From Leptospira sp. (lineage in GTDB: Bacteria > Spirochaetota > Leptospiria > Leptospirales > Leptospiraceae): 63,191 bases of DNA. The stretch is taken from positions 356 through 63,546 of the forward strand of contig JAACWH010000037.1 of the NCBI GenBank assembly GCA_009991425.1, read 5' to 3'. The translations under genes and the position numbers were made by a program. Positions 1 to 8,482 of the stretch are shown here, piece by piece (the first letter of the stretch is position 1; the number at the start of each line of letters is the position of its first letter). The notes beneath the pieces are model-generated. The model was given only the letters and a program-made list of their open reading frames with translations, had not been told where the DNA came from and made no database searches.

Positions 1-193
1 ATTACCGCTTTAAGTAAATTGTTAATTAATTTTAAAATCAATAAGTACCGACTTATTTTTGGAATTCTTTTGATTTTAATTTGTTTAATCCATGAAGTAT
101 ATTATTATACTTTACTCAGAAGTTTATCTTGGTGAGCAGATACTTAACTTGTTAACTGAATGTAAATTTAATAAATTCTTAATCAAATTCAGA

Positions 194-904
194 TCAATTG
201 ATTTTTTCGATTTTCTTGAACTTTAAGTGTTTGGTTGTATTTGTTAATCCATTCACATAAAGTAATTTACCATCTAAAACTGAATTTATATTTAGAATAA
301 TCTTTAAAGCTTCATTTGCCATGTAGCTACCTATGATTCCGCAAATAGTGCTATTGATTCCATTTTTGGAACATGATTGATTTTGTAAGAGATCAGAAAT
401 TTCAAATAGATCTAATAAACTGTATTTATTTTTATAATGAAATACTGTTATGTAACCATTCCATTCTGACAGAGCTCCATGAATCAAAGGTTTATCAAGT
501 TGTTCGCATGTCTTATTTATAAGGAAACGTGTTTCTAAGTTATCTGAGCAATCGCAAATAATATTGAAATCAGAACTTAATTTAGAATTGGAAGCATTCA
601 TTCTTTCAGCAAATGAAATAATTTCGATGGATGGATTTTGAATTTTTATTTTATTAGATAAAACCTCGGACTTTTTACAACCAATATCATTAGGACTAAA
701 AAAAATTTGTCGATGAAGGTTAGATTCTTCTATTGTATCAAAATCGCATATCCCAATTTTACCTACTCCCATAGCACCTAAGAAACCAGTCACTATGGAA
801 CCTAAACCTCCTGCACCAATGACTAAAACAGAAGCACTAGAAATTTTCTCCTGCCCAATTAAACCAATTTCAGATAGTATGAGTTGTTGCTTATATCGTT
901 CCAT
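194..904 (-). CDS. E1-like adenylating enzyme (ThiF/MoeB/HesA family), last gene of a putative ubiquitin-like cassette
   Basis: A 236-aa protein with the Rossmann nucleotide loop GAGGLG (residues 30-35), the ribose-binding Asp54, an SNLHRQ motif with the arginine finger Arg65, Lys78, and a CSDN motif (Asp121). These are the standard ATP and Mg contacts of E1/MoeB/ThiF enzymes, which adenylate the C-terminal glycine of a ubiquitin-like protein. Cys188 (TICGIIG) sits where E1-like enzymes carry their catalytic or persulfide cysteine. The usual two CxxC zinc pairs are absent (only Cys178 is nearby) and there is no rhodanese domain, so this is a divergent short form. The start overlaps the upstream stop as TAATG, implying translational coupling. 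With a Gly-Gly-ending neighbour two genes upstream and no thi or moa genes nearby, activation of that neighbour is the likely role. A sulfur-carrier role cannot be excluded. Confidence 0.88.
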   Translation of the reverse strand: MERYKQQLILSEIGLIGQEKISSASVLVIGAGGLGSIVTGFLGAMGVGKIGICDFDTIEESNLHRQIFFSPNDIGCKKSEVLSNKIKIQNPSIEIISFAERMNASNSKLSSDFNIICDCSDNLETRFLINKTCEQLDKPLIHGALSEWNGYITVFHYKNKYSLLDLFEISDLLQNQSCSKNGINSTICGIIGSYMANEALKIILNINSVLDGKLLYVNGLTNTTKHLKFKKIEKIN

Positions 905-3471
905 TACCTTTTAATTTGAGACAGGATTGTTGAGTCTGTGATTATTTCATCGTTAGCCAGTAAAAAAGCTTTGGATATAATAATCGAAAGTCCGTTATCT
1001 CCTTCAAATGGAAGAAATATATTCTCAGAATGAGTCTTCAAATTTTTATCAGGTACAATACACAGATATTGATCGTTAGGTTCCATTAAAATATTTGTGC
1101 TTCCAATATGAATTTTATATGTTCTTAATTTACCAGTTACTACAACAAATTTTTCATCGATTTTTATAACTGAAGCAATCTTGAGTCTAGGAATTAACTT
1201 TTCTAAAATTTCCTTTCTATTTTTAGCTATTTCTGACAAATCACCAAAGGAATATGTTTGCCAATAATCTCTATAAGTAATTAATCCTCCCGAATCTGAC
1301 CATGTGGGGTCATTGCCTACACTGGCAACTCCTACAAATAAATCAACATCTCGCATGACTTCTGAAAAAGCAATTATTGGTACATTAATAAGATCTAATA
1401 ATTCATTAGTTTCTGAATTGATAAATCTAATTTGATCAGTAGTAACATAATTCCAAATACCACTACTAGTATACTGATCCTCAGCATTTAATGCATTTAT
1501 CCAATATTCTACTTTTAAATTATATTCTGATAAATAAAGTTCTGCAGTATCATGCTCACCACCATCCCAAGCTCCTAAAAGTTTTGCTTTCCAATTTCTA
1601 CCCTTAGCGAGAGTAACATATTGGTGTTGCTTTAGTATATGAGAAGCCATTCTATTGCTATAAGTTTTTGTATTAATTTCAGCCTCTGTTAACAAATATA
1701 TTTCTCTATAAGCTTGTTTAAATGGTTGTTGAATCTGTGCATCCAAAAGAAACTGTCGCCATTCTCTCACTATATTTGTGCTGCTAGTCGCTGGATGCCA
1801 AAAGTTGATATTGCTGAAATTTTCAATATTAACTTCATTATAATTTAGGTCTATCCATTTCTTATTGTAATAGATCGCTAAAATTGATTCATTAACATTT
1901 GATAAATTAAAAATAATTTTGTTGATTACAAAACTTAAAAGACCATGATTTAAGTACTTTTCTTTGAAATATTCAATAGAAATTTTTCGTTCAGAACGAA
2001 GGATTCTATCTAAACGTTCCTTCTGTATGGAAGTTGCTTGATCTATTTGCTTTTGCTGTTCTTTTATCTTTTTAAGCTTATCAGAATATTTTGTTTTCAA
2101 AATTTGAGGAACGGTTTTTTGTTCTAGGCCATCCTTTTTTATCCATTTCATAGATGACTTACCTATGCCTGTCAGCTCTATAACGCATTTATAATCTTCT
2201 AAGGGATAAATTAATTTAAATTCTTTAAGATTAAAGTCATCTACTGCTAGATCTTCTATTTCGACAGATGATATATCCATCTTCTTTGCAGCTTCATCTA
2301 TATATTTTTCAATTAAAGTAAGTGTTGAGTTTTGTTTAACTTTTAGTTTTAATTTCGATAATTGTGCAATTCCATCCAAACCTTTCACAGAGGATAAATA
2401 AAATAAACAAGAATTACCTAGTGAAGTTGCCACGGATCCTTTTTGTGGAATTTTTCTGAAACATCTTTCTGCTAATTTGCCGATTAATTGAATTGTGTCT
2501 TTATCGTCAATGCAGGTCGTCATCCAAATATATCCCTTAATAGCATCAGAATTTATTGAGCTTAAAAATTCTATTATTTGATAAGAATATTCTTGCGATT
2601 CGTATCTTTCTATGGCAGTAGTAATGCTTTCTTTTAGATTGATAATATAATTAAACCATGAATGTGTAATATCTTTAAAGTTTTCTTTTCCTAGTGCATC
2701 TATAATTATTCTAGCTTCATTTAAATATTTTATAGAAGGTTTACCTCCGCTTGCTTTCTGAGCAATTGCAGTTAATTTATACCATAAGTTTCTCTTAGTT
2801 TCATTTTGTTGTTCTATAAGATTATTTGCAAAATCTTTAAAACCATCCTCGCCAACAAAATAAGTGGGCAAGGTCTTCTCGCCAGGATTAGTAGAATGGA
2901 AGAGAAAAGATTTAATCTTTTCATCTAATTTTATTTCGCTTTTATAGTTGTATGAGTTTATATTTTTCTTTGTTTCAATAATTTCTTTTAAAACAGTTAT
3001 CATAGAATCAGGTAATTCTTTATTTAAATAATTGAACTCAACTTGGTTAAAGAAATAAGAATATTGCCAATCACCTGCTACATAATAATTGTTAAAGGAT
3101 TTGAGCTCTCTTATCGCTTTATAAAAAAAAGATAAATCACTCTCTGAAAGTTCTAATTTACTTTTGAATAACACCTTGAGATATTGGCTTGCCATTAATA
3201 TTTTTTGTTTCTTTTTATCGTTTGAATCATGAAAGGAATTCTTAGTTTTCCTTAATATTTGGCAAAGAAATTTCATGAATTCTATTTTTTTATAAACTTC
3301 CCAATTTTTAACATTATTAACGTAAGTTGGTATTTGAGAAAATGAAATTGAATAATAATAGTTTGCAATTAGAGATTGTTCATTTATTGATTGTTGTAAA
3401 ATATTTTTGTACTCACTTTCATATTTTTGTTCTTTCCAGAAAATATTATTAATTGCGTCTATTAATCCCAT
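904..3471 (-). CDS. DUF4132-family protein (MolR/YehI-like C-terminal region), middle gene of the cassette
   Basis: A large protein of about 855 aa. The C-terminal half matches my memory of DUF4132: a WRQFLLDAQIQQPFKQAYRE block, then a WKAKLLGAWDGG segment, then VGVASVGNDPTWSDSGG near the end. A middle segment with LSSVKGLDGIAQLSKL, a helix and an EIEDLAVDDF stretch is also typical of the family. The biochemical function of DUF4132 is unknown; E. coli MolR and YehI contain it. The longest frame begins with TTG at 3492, overlapping the upstream gene. I prefer ATG at 3471, which lies 10 nt after the upstream stop with a GGTGGG about 13 nt before it. The gene ends in a TAATG overlap with the E1 gene. 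Between a modifier-like protein and its likely activator, it could be the conjugating factor, ligase scaffold or target. That is inference; no E2 or RING motif is visible. Confidence 0.8.
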   Translation of the reverse strand: MGLIDAINNIFWKEQKYESEYKNILQQSINEQSLIANYYYSISFSQIPTYVNNVKNWEVYKKIEFMKFLCQILRKTKNSFHDSNDKKKQKILMASQYLKVLFKSKLELSESDLSFFYKAIRELKSFNNYYVAGDWQYSYFFNQVEFNYLNKELPDSMITVLKEIIETKKNINSYNYKSEIKLDEKIKSFLFHSTNPGEKTLPTYFVGEDGFKDFANNLIEQQNETKRNLWYKLTAIAQKASGGKPSIKYLNEARIIIDALGKENFKDITHSWFNYIINLKESITTAIERYESQEYSYQIIEFLSSINSDAIKGYIWMTTCIDDKDTIQLIGKLAERCFRKIPQKGSVATSLGNSCLFYLSSVKGLDGIAQLSKLKLKVKQNSTLTLIEKYIDEAAKKMDISSVEIEDLAVDDFNLKEFKLIYPLEDYKCVIELTGIGKSSMKWIKKDGLEQKTVPQILKTKYSDKLKKIKEQQKQIDQATSIQKERLDRILRSERKISIEYFKEKYLNHGLLSFVINKIIFNLSNVNESILAIYYNKKWIDLNYNEVNIENFSNINFWHPATSSTNIVREWRQFLLDAQIQQPFKQAYREIYLLTEAEINTKTYSNRMASHILKQHQYVTLAKGRNWKAKLLGAWDGGEHDTAELYLSEYNLKVEYWINALNAEDQYTSSGIWNYVTTDQIRFINSETNELLDLINVPIIAFSEVMRDVDLFVGVASVGNDPTWSDSGGLITYRDYWQTYSFGDLSEIAKNRKEILEKLIPRLKIASVIKIDEKFVVVTGKLRTYKIHIGSTNILMEPNDQYLCIVPDKNLKTHSENIFLPFEGDNGLSIIISKAFLLANDEIITDSTILSQIKR

Positions 3472-3481
3472 AACTTTAATT

Positions 3482-3871
3482 TTACCCACCAACTAATGGT
3501 GTAAGCTTTATGAATGATATCTTGGAATTAATATCAAGTCTAATCTTCTGATTGAGGTTTTCGATTTGGATGTCGTCGACTAATACGAAATAGCTATTTT
3601 TTTGGAAGGCAGCAAGAGCTAAGTAGACTTGTTTTTCTGCATCAATCATCTTATATTTTTTGAGTTTATATCCGTTAAGGGTACTTTCGGATTCAGTAGG
3701 TTCTACCAGCCCTTGAAAATATTCTGGAAGTTTTTTGTTATAATTTTCTACTTCGTTGCATACTCTCATTTCAATTAATTTCTCGATGGTTATTTCTTCA
3801 TCTTCTATTTCTATATTAAATTGATTAGAGACTGTTCCATTAATAAGTTCATCAGAAATTAAAATTTGCAT
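3482..3871 (-). CDS. Small protein ending in Gly-Gly, candidate ubiquitin-like (beta-grasp) modifier
   Basis: A 129-aa acidic protein whose last residues are ISFIKLTPLVGG followed at once by the stop, so a diglycine tail is exposed without processing. The N-terminus (MQILISDEL) reads as a first beta strand. It is followed by a second strand and a helix (ITIEKLIEMRVCNEVENYN), a variable linker, an alanine-rich helix (YLALAAFQKN), and three short strands (YFVLVDDIQIENL, KIRLDI, ISFIKL). This order fits a beta-grasp fold with an insertion, but the fold is inferred from reading only. It is longer than ThiS or MoaD. The ATG at 3871 has GAGGG about 12 nt upstream. It is the first gene of a three-gene operon with DUF4132 and an E1-like enzyme, which strongly suggests that its C-terminal glycine is adenylated. 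Confidence 0.8.
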   Translation of the reverse strand: MQILISDELINGTVSNQFNIEIEDEEITIEKLIEMRVCNEVENYNKKLPEYFQGLVEPTESESTLNGYKLKKYKMIDAEKQVYLALAAFQKNSYFVLVDDIQIENLNQKIRLDINSKISFIKLTPLVGG

Positions 3872-3949
3872 ATTATCTTTATTCCCTCGATTGTGCGATT
3901 TCGTAAATCCTAAATTGTCTTAAATTAGAAGAATTACTCGTGGGAATGG

Positions 3950-4215
3950 TAGGATTGTGAAGCGTAGGATTCAATACTACGGTATCGATAGGCAATCTCA
4001 AGAAGACTGTTATCTAACAGATGGAACGTATACTTTGATTATTTTTAGAAATAAATTTAGAGATTTACTAAGAGTAGCGAAGTGTCTAACACCGCAGCGA
4101 CTTTGTAGTAACAATGTAGTCTCACTTCCATACGTAGAAGGACAACCGCCCACACTGCCATCGACCTCAAAGAAGGCTATCATGGAGCCAAATTCTCGAT
4201 GAATTTGGCACACAG
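3950..4215. repeat. Non-coding, GC-richer repeat-like block with hairpins
   Basis: This stretch has short open frames on both strands, but neither looks like a protein. It contains small palindromes (GTGTCTAACAC near 4085) and a perfect hairpin CCAAATTC-TCGAT-GAATTTGG at 4188-4208, followed by CACACAGTGTG. It shares the word CCGCAGCGAC with the next block (4320-4500). Base composition is richer in G+C than the flanking AT-rich DNA. I interpret it as an intergenic repeat sequence of the type scattered in Leptospira genomes. The family was not identified. Confidence 0.45.
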
Positions 4216-4329
4216 TGTGATAAATCTAAATAAAAATTAACAAATGTTTGCTATATTTTCCACTTAATGGATACTGGCAACTAACAATAAAATATTTTGT
4301 ACCAGAGCTATTTTCTTTTAGTAGAGGAA

Positions 4330-4497
4330 ATCCCCAGCGCTAGGGATCGAGCGGGGTCAATAAATTGGTAAATGATCATCCCATGTTAAATGATTGTCTC
4401 CGCAGCGACCTTGGCGTACCCAACTGGCCACTAGGCGCGAGGAAGACAATCATTTAACAATTTATTGACCAGAGGGAGAGCCCGCCCGAGCGCCCAA
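4330..4497. repeat. Intergenic element with nested, mutually exclusive inverted repeats
   Basis: The arms at 4355-4376 and 4449-4470 are inverted copies over 22 nt with one mismatch (left arm begins GGTCAATAAATTGG). A second left-side segment at 4385-4399 is a perfect 15-nt inverted match to 4444-4458, which overlaps the right arm. The right arm can therefore pair with either left copy but not both. GC-rich flanks (CCCAGCGCTAGGG... and ...GCCCGAGCGCCC) lie outside and are partly complementary. It may be a MITE or REP-like sequence, or a structured RNA upstream of aconitase. No coding potential is apparent. Confidence 0.5.
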
Positions 4498-4518
4498 TAA
4501 CAAAAAATTAGCTCCATT

Positions 4519-4535
4519 TTTTCCTTGAAGGAAAA
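4519..4535. promoter_or_regulatory. Perfect 8+1+8 palindrome upstream of aconitase
   Basis: TTTTCCTT-G-AAGGAAAA forms a perfect inverted repeat 57 nt before the aconitase start. It could be an operator or a small hairpin in the mRNA leader. There is no direct evidence for a binding protein. Confidence 0.35.
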
Positions 4536-4592
4536 GTTTGCAGGTAGATAAAGGAAAGATAAATCGTTAAATTCGATTCTCTAGGAGACAAA

Positions 4593-6860
4593 ATGGCATT
4601 TGATATTGAAATGATCCAAGCTCGTTACAAGAAAATGGGCGAAGCTATTGGTGCAGCGCGTAAAGCAGTTGGCAAACCACTTACTTTAACTGAAAAAATC
4701 CTTTATTCCCATCTTTGGGATGGTAATGCAAAATCGGCATTCACTCGTGGCAAAGATTATGTTGATTTTGCACCCGACAGAGTTGCTATGCAAGATGCAA
4801 CGGCTCAGATGGCATTATTACAATTCATGCAAGCGGGTCGTCCTAAAGTAGCGGTTCCTTCTACTGTTCACTGCGACCATTTAATTACTGCTCAAGTAGG
4901 GTCAAAAGATGACCTCAGCAAAGCAAACGATGTTAACAAAGAAGTTTATGATTTCCTCGCTTCGGTATCCAATAAATATGGAATTGGTTTTTGGAAGCCA
5001 GGTGCCGGTATCATCCACCAAGTTGTTCTAGAGAATTATGCCTTCCCAGGTGGAATGATGATTGGAACTGATTCTCATACTGTGAACGCAGGTGGGCTAG
5101 GTATGGTTGCCATCGGTGTTGGTGGAGCGGATGCCTGTGATGTAATGGCAGGTCTTCCTTGGGAATTGAAATTTCCTAAACTAATTGGTATTAAACTAAC
5201 TGGCAAATTGAATGGCTGGACTTCTGCTAAAGACATCATCTTAAAAGTAGCTGGCATTCTTACTGTAAAAGGTGGAACAGGTTGCATCGTAGAATACTTC
5301 GGCCCTGGTGCTGAGTCCCTTTCTTGCACTGGGAAAGGTACAATCTGTAACATGGGTGCTGAGATTGGGGCAACTACTTCTACCTTTGGCTATGATGAGT
5401 CCATGGAAAGATATCTCAAGGCTACAGAACGTGCCGATGTTGCCGAAGCAGCTAACAAGAACAAGGAGCATCTAACTGCTGACCCAGAAGTGTATGCAGA
5501 TCCTGCAAAATACTTTGACCAAGTAATTGAAATCAATCTAGACGAATTGGAACCATATCTCAACGGTCCGTTTACACCTGATTTGGCGACTCCGATTTCT
5601 AAGATGAAAGAAGCTGCTGAGAAAAATGGTTGGCCAACTAAGGTAGAAGCTGGACTCATTGGATCTTGTACAAATTCTTCTTACGAAGACATCTCTCGTG
5701 CAGCATCTCTTGCTGAGCAGGCATCTGCTAAGAATTTGAAACCGAAAGCAGAATTCTCCATCACTCCTGGATCAGAGTTGGTTCGTTTTACGATTGAGAG
5801 AGATGGGTTTATCAAGACTTTTGATAAGATTGGCGCTAAGGTATTTGCAAATGCTTGTGGTCCTTGCATTGGAATGTGGGCGAGGGTAGGTGCTGAGAAG
5901 AAAGAGAAGAACACTATAGTTCATTCATTCAATCGTAACTTTCAATCGAGAAATGATGGGAACCCGAACACCTATGCATTCGTGGGAAGCCCTGAATTAG
6001 TAACCGCTATTGCCATAGCTGGCGATTTAACTTTCAATCCATTGAAGGATACACTCAAGAATGAAAAGGGCGAAGATGTTATGTTAGATCCTCCTACTGG
6101 TATTGAACTTCCAACTAAGGGTTTTGCTGTAGAAGATGCTGGCTACCAAGCTCCTGCTGCTGATGGCTCTAAGGTTGAAATTTCTGTGAATCCAAAGTCG
6201 GATCGTCTGCAATTACTAGATCCTTTTACTGCCTGGGATGGTAAGGATCTAACGGGACTTAAGCTTCTTATCAAAGCTAAAGGAAAATGTACTACAGATC
6301 ATATTTCTATGGCTGGCCCTTGGTTGAAATACCGGGGACATTTGGATAATATTTCCAACAACCTTTTGATCGGAGCAACCAACTTCTTCAATGGCAAGAC
6401 CAATGAGGTGAAGAACCAATTGACAGGAGCTTATGGTGCGGTTCCTGCAACCCAAAGAGACTACAAGGCAAAAGGAATCGGATCTATCGTAGTTGGGGAT
6501 GAGAACTACGGGGAAGGTTCTTCCAGAGAGCATGCGGCTATGGAGCCTAGATTCTTGGGAGTTCGAGCAGTTCTTGTGAAGTCTTTTGCAAGGATTCATG
6601 AAACAAACCTGAAGAAACAAGGTATGTTGGGGCTTACTTTTGCGAACCCTGCTGATTACGACAAAATCCAAGAAGATGATACAATTGATATTACTGGACT
6701 TACAAGTTTTGCAGAAGGAAAGCCACTGACTCTAATTCTGAATCATAAAGATGGTTCAAAGGATGAGATTTCTGTGAACCATACTTACAATGCACAACAG
6801 ATTGAATGGTTCAAGGCTGGATCTGCTTTGAATATCGTGAAGAAACAGCACGGCGCTTAA
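4593..6860 (+). CDS. acnA: Aconitate hydratase (mitochondrial-type aconitase A)
   Basis: A 755-aa [4Fe-4S] enzyme that interconverts citrate and isocitrate through cis-aconitate in the cytoplasm (TCA cycle). The cluster ligands are visible as Cys359 ([10 protein letters not shown]) and Cys422/Cys425 ([10 protein letters not shown]). The [12 protein letters not shown] and [14 protein letters not shown] motifs near the N-terminus and the swivel-domain signature [14 protein letters not shown] near residue 640 are all intact. Length and organisation match the mitochondrial-type branch rather than bacterial AcnB. The ATG follows CTAGGAGACAAA, a good ribosome-binding site. The gene stands alone between a repeat-rich leader and a strong hairpin terminator. 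The symbol acnA is a functional label; this branch is also named acn or aco. Confidence 0.96.
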   Translation: MAFDIEMIQARYKKMGEAIGAARKAVGKPLTLTEKILYSHLWDGNAKSAFTRGKDYVDFAPDRVAMQDATAQMALLQFMQAGRPKVAVPSTVHCDHLITAQVGSKDDLSKANDVNKEVYDFLASVSNKYGIGFWKPGAGIIHQVVLENYAFPGGMMIGTDSHTVNAGGLGMVAIGVGGADACDVMAGLPWELKFPKLIGIKLTGKLNGWTSAKDIILKVAGILTVKGGTGCIVEYFGPGAESLSCTGKGTICNMGAEIGATTSTFGYDESMERYLKATERADVAEAANKNKEHLTADPEVYADPAKYFDQVIEINLDELEPYLNGPFTPDLATPISKMKEAAEKNGWPTKVEAGLIGSCTNSSYEDISRAASLAEQASAKNLKPKAEFSITPGSELVRFTIERDGFIKTFDKIGAKVFANACGPCIGMWARVGAEKKEKNTIVHSFNRNFQSRNDGNPNTYAFVGSPELVTAIAIAGDLTFNPLKDTLKNEKGEDVMLDPPTGIELPTKGFAVEDAGYQAPAADGSKVEISVNPKSDRLQLLDPFTAWDGKDLTGLKLLIKAKGKCTTDHISMAGPWLKYRGHLDNISNNLLIGATNFFNGKTNEVKNQLTGAYGAVPATQRDYKAKGIGSIVVGDENYGEGSSREHAAMEPRFLGVRAVLVKSFARIHETNLKKQGMLGLTFANPADYDKIQEDDTIDITGLTSFAEGKPLTLILNHKDGSKDEISVNHTYNAQQIEWFKAGSALNIVKKQHGA

Positions 6861-6886
6861 TAAGCTGCTATTCAACTAGAAGAACT

Positions 6887-6930
6887 GAAGTATGGGATGA
6901 AAATATTTTATCCCATACTTCCTTTTCTTA
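6887..6930 (+). terminator. Rho-independent terminator after aconitase
   Basis: A 12-bp perfect stem, GAAGTATGGGAT (6887-6898) and ATCCCATACTTC (6910-6921), with an A/T loop, followed by CTTTTCTT. It begins 26 nt after the aconitase stop. Confidence 0.85.
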
Positions 6931-6944
6931 AGATCAAAATTTGA

Positions 6945-7115
6945 ATCACAATTAACTTGAACTAAATCAATACCAACACCGAAAGCTAAAACTAAAATCG
7001 AAAACAAACAAAATCTAAACCAAAAACTAAATTAAAAATCAGAACTAAAATTAAATCAATCCACAGTAAACCAAGATCCAAACCAACAATGAAAGTATTT
7101 CCTTGATCAATCCTT
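6945..7115. other. Strand-asymmetric A/C-rich, G-poor intergenic tract
   Basis: Between the aconitase terminator and the next gene the plus strand is very poor in G (about 7 G in the 140 nt from 6951) and rich in A. The word CTAAA occurs six times between about 6960 and 7055, in contexts such as GAACTAAATC and AAACTAAAATC. No gene is seen. The minus strand is correspondingly T/G-rich. Confidence 0.5.
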
Positions 7116-7156
7116 AAAAATCATGAACCACTATTCCAAGACGAGATGGCTCCATT

Positions 7157-7807
7157 ATGTATCCTAAAGCAAACAATGGTTTTGTGATGGATGAAAAATA
7201 TTGGGATGCTCTCTACGGGGAGACCTATGATATCGACGGAGTTTTTAATGCCAAGCAACATGCTAGTTATGTGAAAGCACTTTTTGCCTTGATGGAGACT
7301 AAAGTTCAAAGTTTGGGTGATTTTGGTTTTGGAAAGGCAGCACTACTTCGTGAGTTTGTGAAGGCATTTAAACCCGCTCGTGTTCTTGCCGTTGAGCCTT
7401 CCCCAGAACGTGTAGAGGAACTTAGATCTAAGGCTTGGATTGAAAAAGTCCACATCCAAATTCATAACTCTAACCTCCAAGATTTTAACCCACCTTACTT
7501 AAAGTATGCGCCTATGGATTTGATTATCTGTAACTCAGTCTTCCAATACATGGAAGACAAGGATGTAAAGAAGGTAGCTGAAAAATTATCTAAGTCTACT
7601 CGATTTTTGTATTTTACGGTTCCTACAAAGAAAGACTACTTGCGAATGAAAAAGCAGATCGCATTTTCCGATCCTTACGCTTATGCTCGCAGCACACAAT
7701 TCTACAGAAAGATTCTTTCTAAACACTTCAACTTTGTCTCTTTTAATCTTTTGGAAAGCAAATACCAATTGCCATCCGTTTTTGAAGAAGAACTATTCCG
7801 ATTCTGA
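7157..7807 (+). CDS. Class I SAM-dependent methyltransferase-like protein
   Basis: A 216-aa soluble protein. Residues around 55-75 (LGDFGFGKAALLREF) take the place of the glycine-rich SAM loop (motif I). VLAVEPSPERVEEL then resembles the acidic end of strand 2, and MDLIICNSVFQYMEDKDV resembles motif IV and the following segment of Methyltransf_11/12-type enzymes. The loop DFGFGK lacks the classical GxGxG, so catalytic activity is not assured. Substrate unknown. The ATG at 7157 has GAGATGG seven bases upstream; a second in-frame ATG lies 11 codons later. It is preceded by the unusual A/C-rich tract and faces a convergent small secreted-protein gene. Its stop codon falls inside a small hairpin. 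Confidence 0.65.
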   Translation: MYPKANNGFVMDEKYWDALYGETYDIDGVFNAKQHASYVKALFALMETKVQSLGDFGFGKAALLREFVKAFKPARVLAVEPSPERVEELRSKAWIEKVHIQIHNSNLQDFNPPYLKYAPMDLIICNSVFQYMEDKDVKKVAEKLSKSTRFLYFTVPTKKDYLRMKKQIAFSDPYAYARSTQFYRKILSKHFNFVSFNLLESKYQLPSVFEEELFRF

Positions 7808-7821
7808 ATATAAAGAATCGG
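7798..7821. other. Hairpin spanning the stop codon of the methyltransferase-like gene
   Basis: CCGATTCT and AGAATCGG flank an 8-nt loop and contain the TGA stop. There is no U-tract, so it is more likely a 3' end-stabilising structure or a weak bidirectional terminator between convergent genes. Confidence 0.4.
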
Positions 7822-7885
7822 AGAATAGATTATCATCGTATTGTTTCTTTATTGGATTTTATCTTACAGGAATGATTAAATTTAC

Positions 7886-8335
7886 TTAGAGTGAATCCAA
7901 AAGGTTTGTTGCTAGTTTGAGAAGATTTTTGGCTGAGTCTTGGTCTTCTTTGTTCATAGAAGATTTATATTTTAAGGCATCAGTAATATCTTGGATAGCA
8001 GCTGAGTAGGAAGTTTCTTTATATTCTTTCTTGTGGCTAACTTTCAAGTTCATATCTGAGCCTTTGTAGCCTGTATCTCCACCAGCTTCTTTTACTAGGT
8101 AAGTCGCTCTTTCCAATAGTGCTTTTACCATAACATCTTCCCCATCGGTCGTTCTCCAATACTCCAAGGCACCATCCAGATATCTAATTTTATTTCTATA
8201 AATATCAGTGGATTCTGATTTCTTGTAACAAGAATTAAATGAATCGCAATTTTTAGGAATTGTGATTTTTCTTTCTGCGGCCGTGCAATAGATCCAAGGA
8301 ACTAGAAAAAGGATGAAAATGAATTTTTTGGACAT
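7886..8335 (-). CDS. Small secreted protein of unknown function
   Basis: A 149-aa protein with a clear signal peptide (MSKKFIFILFLVPWIYCTAA, cleavage probably after the AA). The mature part is hydrophilic and helical, with a SFNSCYKK segment and a TPR-like helix pair near the C-terminus (YSAAIQDITDALKY). It most likely acts in the periplasm. The cysteine in WIYCTAA could be a poor lipobox, so a lipoprotein is possible. Not recognised as a named family. It converges with the methyltransferase-like gene and diverges from the SDR gene. Confidence 0.65.
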   Translation of the reverse strand: MSKKFIFILFLVPWIYCTAAERKITIPKNCDSFNSCYKKSESTDIYRNKIRYLDGALEYWRTTDGEDVMVKALLERATYLVKEAGGDTGYKGSDMNLKVSHKKEYKETSYSAAIQDITDALKYKSSMNKEDQDSAKNLLKLATNLLDSL

Positions 8336-8482
8336 AGGGATTATCAGAACAATTTCAATATATTTATCAAGTAATTTTCGTTGTATTTATGAAAGAATTT
8401 ACGAAATGCATTTTACAATAGAGGAATATTCAGAAGGATTACTATTGTTGCAATCTTAATTAAGAATGAGGAATAAATACGC

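Noticed and set aside
1..193. Additional gene downstream of the E1 gene
   Set aside because: No open frame or start signal; the cassette may continue beyond the window edge, but nothing here shows it.
194..904. Thiamine (ThiF) or molybdopterin (MoeB) biosynthesis role for the E1 gene
   Set aside because: No thi or moa genes adjoin it; the partner is a 129-aa Gly-Gly protein, longer than ThiS or MoaD, and zinc motifs are missing. Not excluded, only less likely.
3957..4213. Short open frames on both strands (81 aa plus, 67 aa minus) between the cassette and aconitase
   Set aside because: They are antisense to each other, carry no ribosome-binding site and lie in a hairpin-rich, GC-richer repeat block.
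5075..6671. Several minus-strand open frames inside aconitase
   Set aside because: Shadow frames of a strongly conserved gene; no start signals and no family likeness.
7683..7889. 68-aa plus-strand frame at the end of the methyltransferase-like gene
   Set aside because: Overlaps the real frame in another phase and has no ribosome-binding site.
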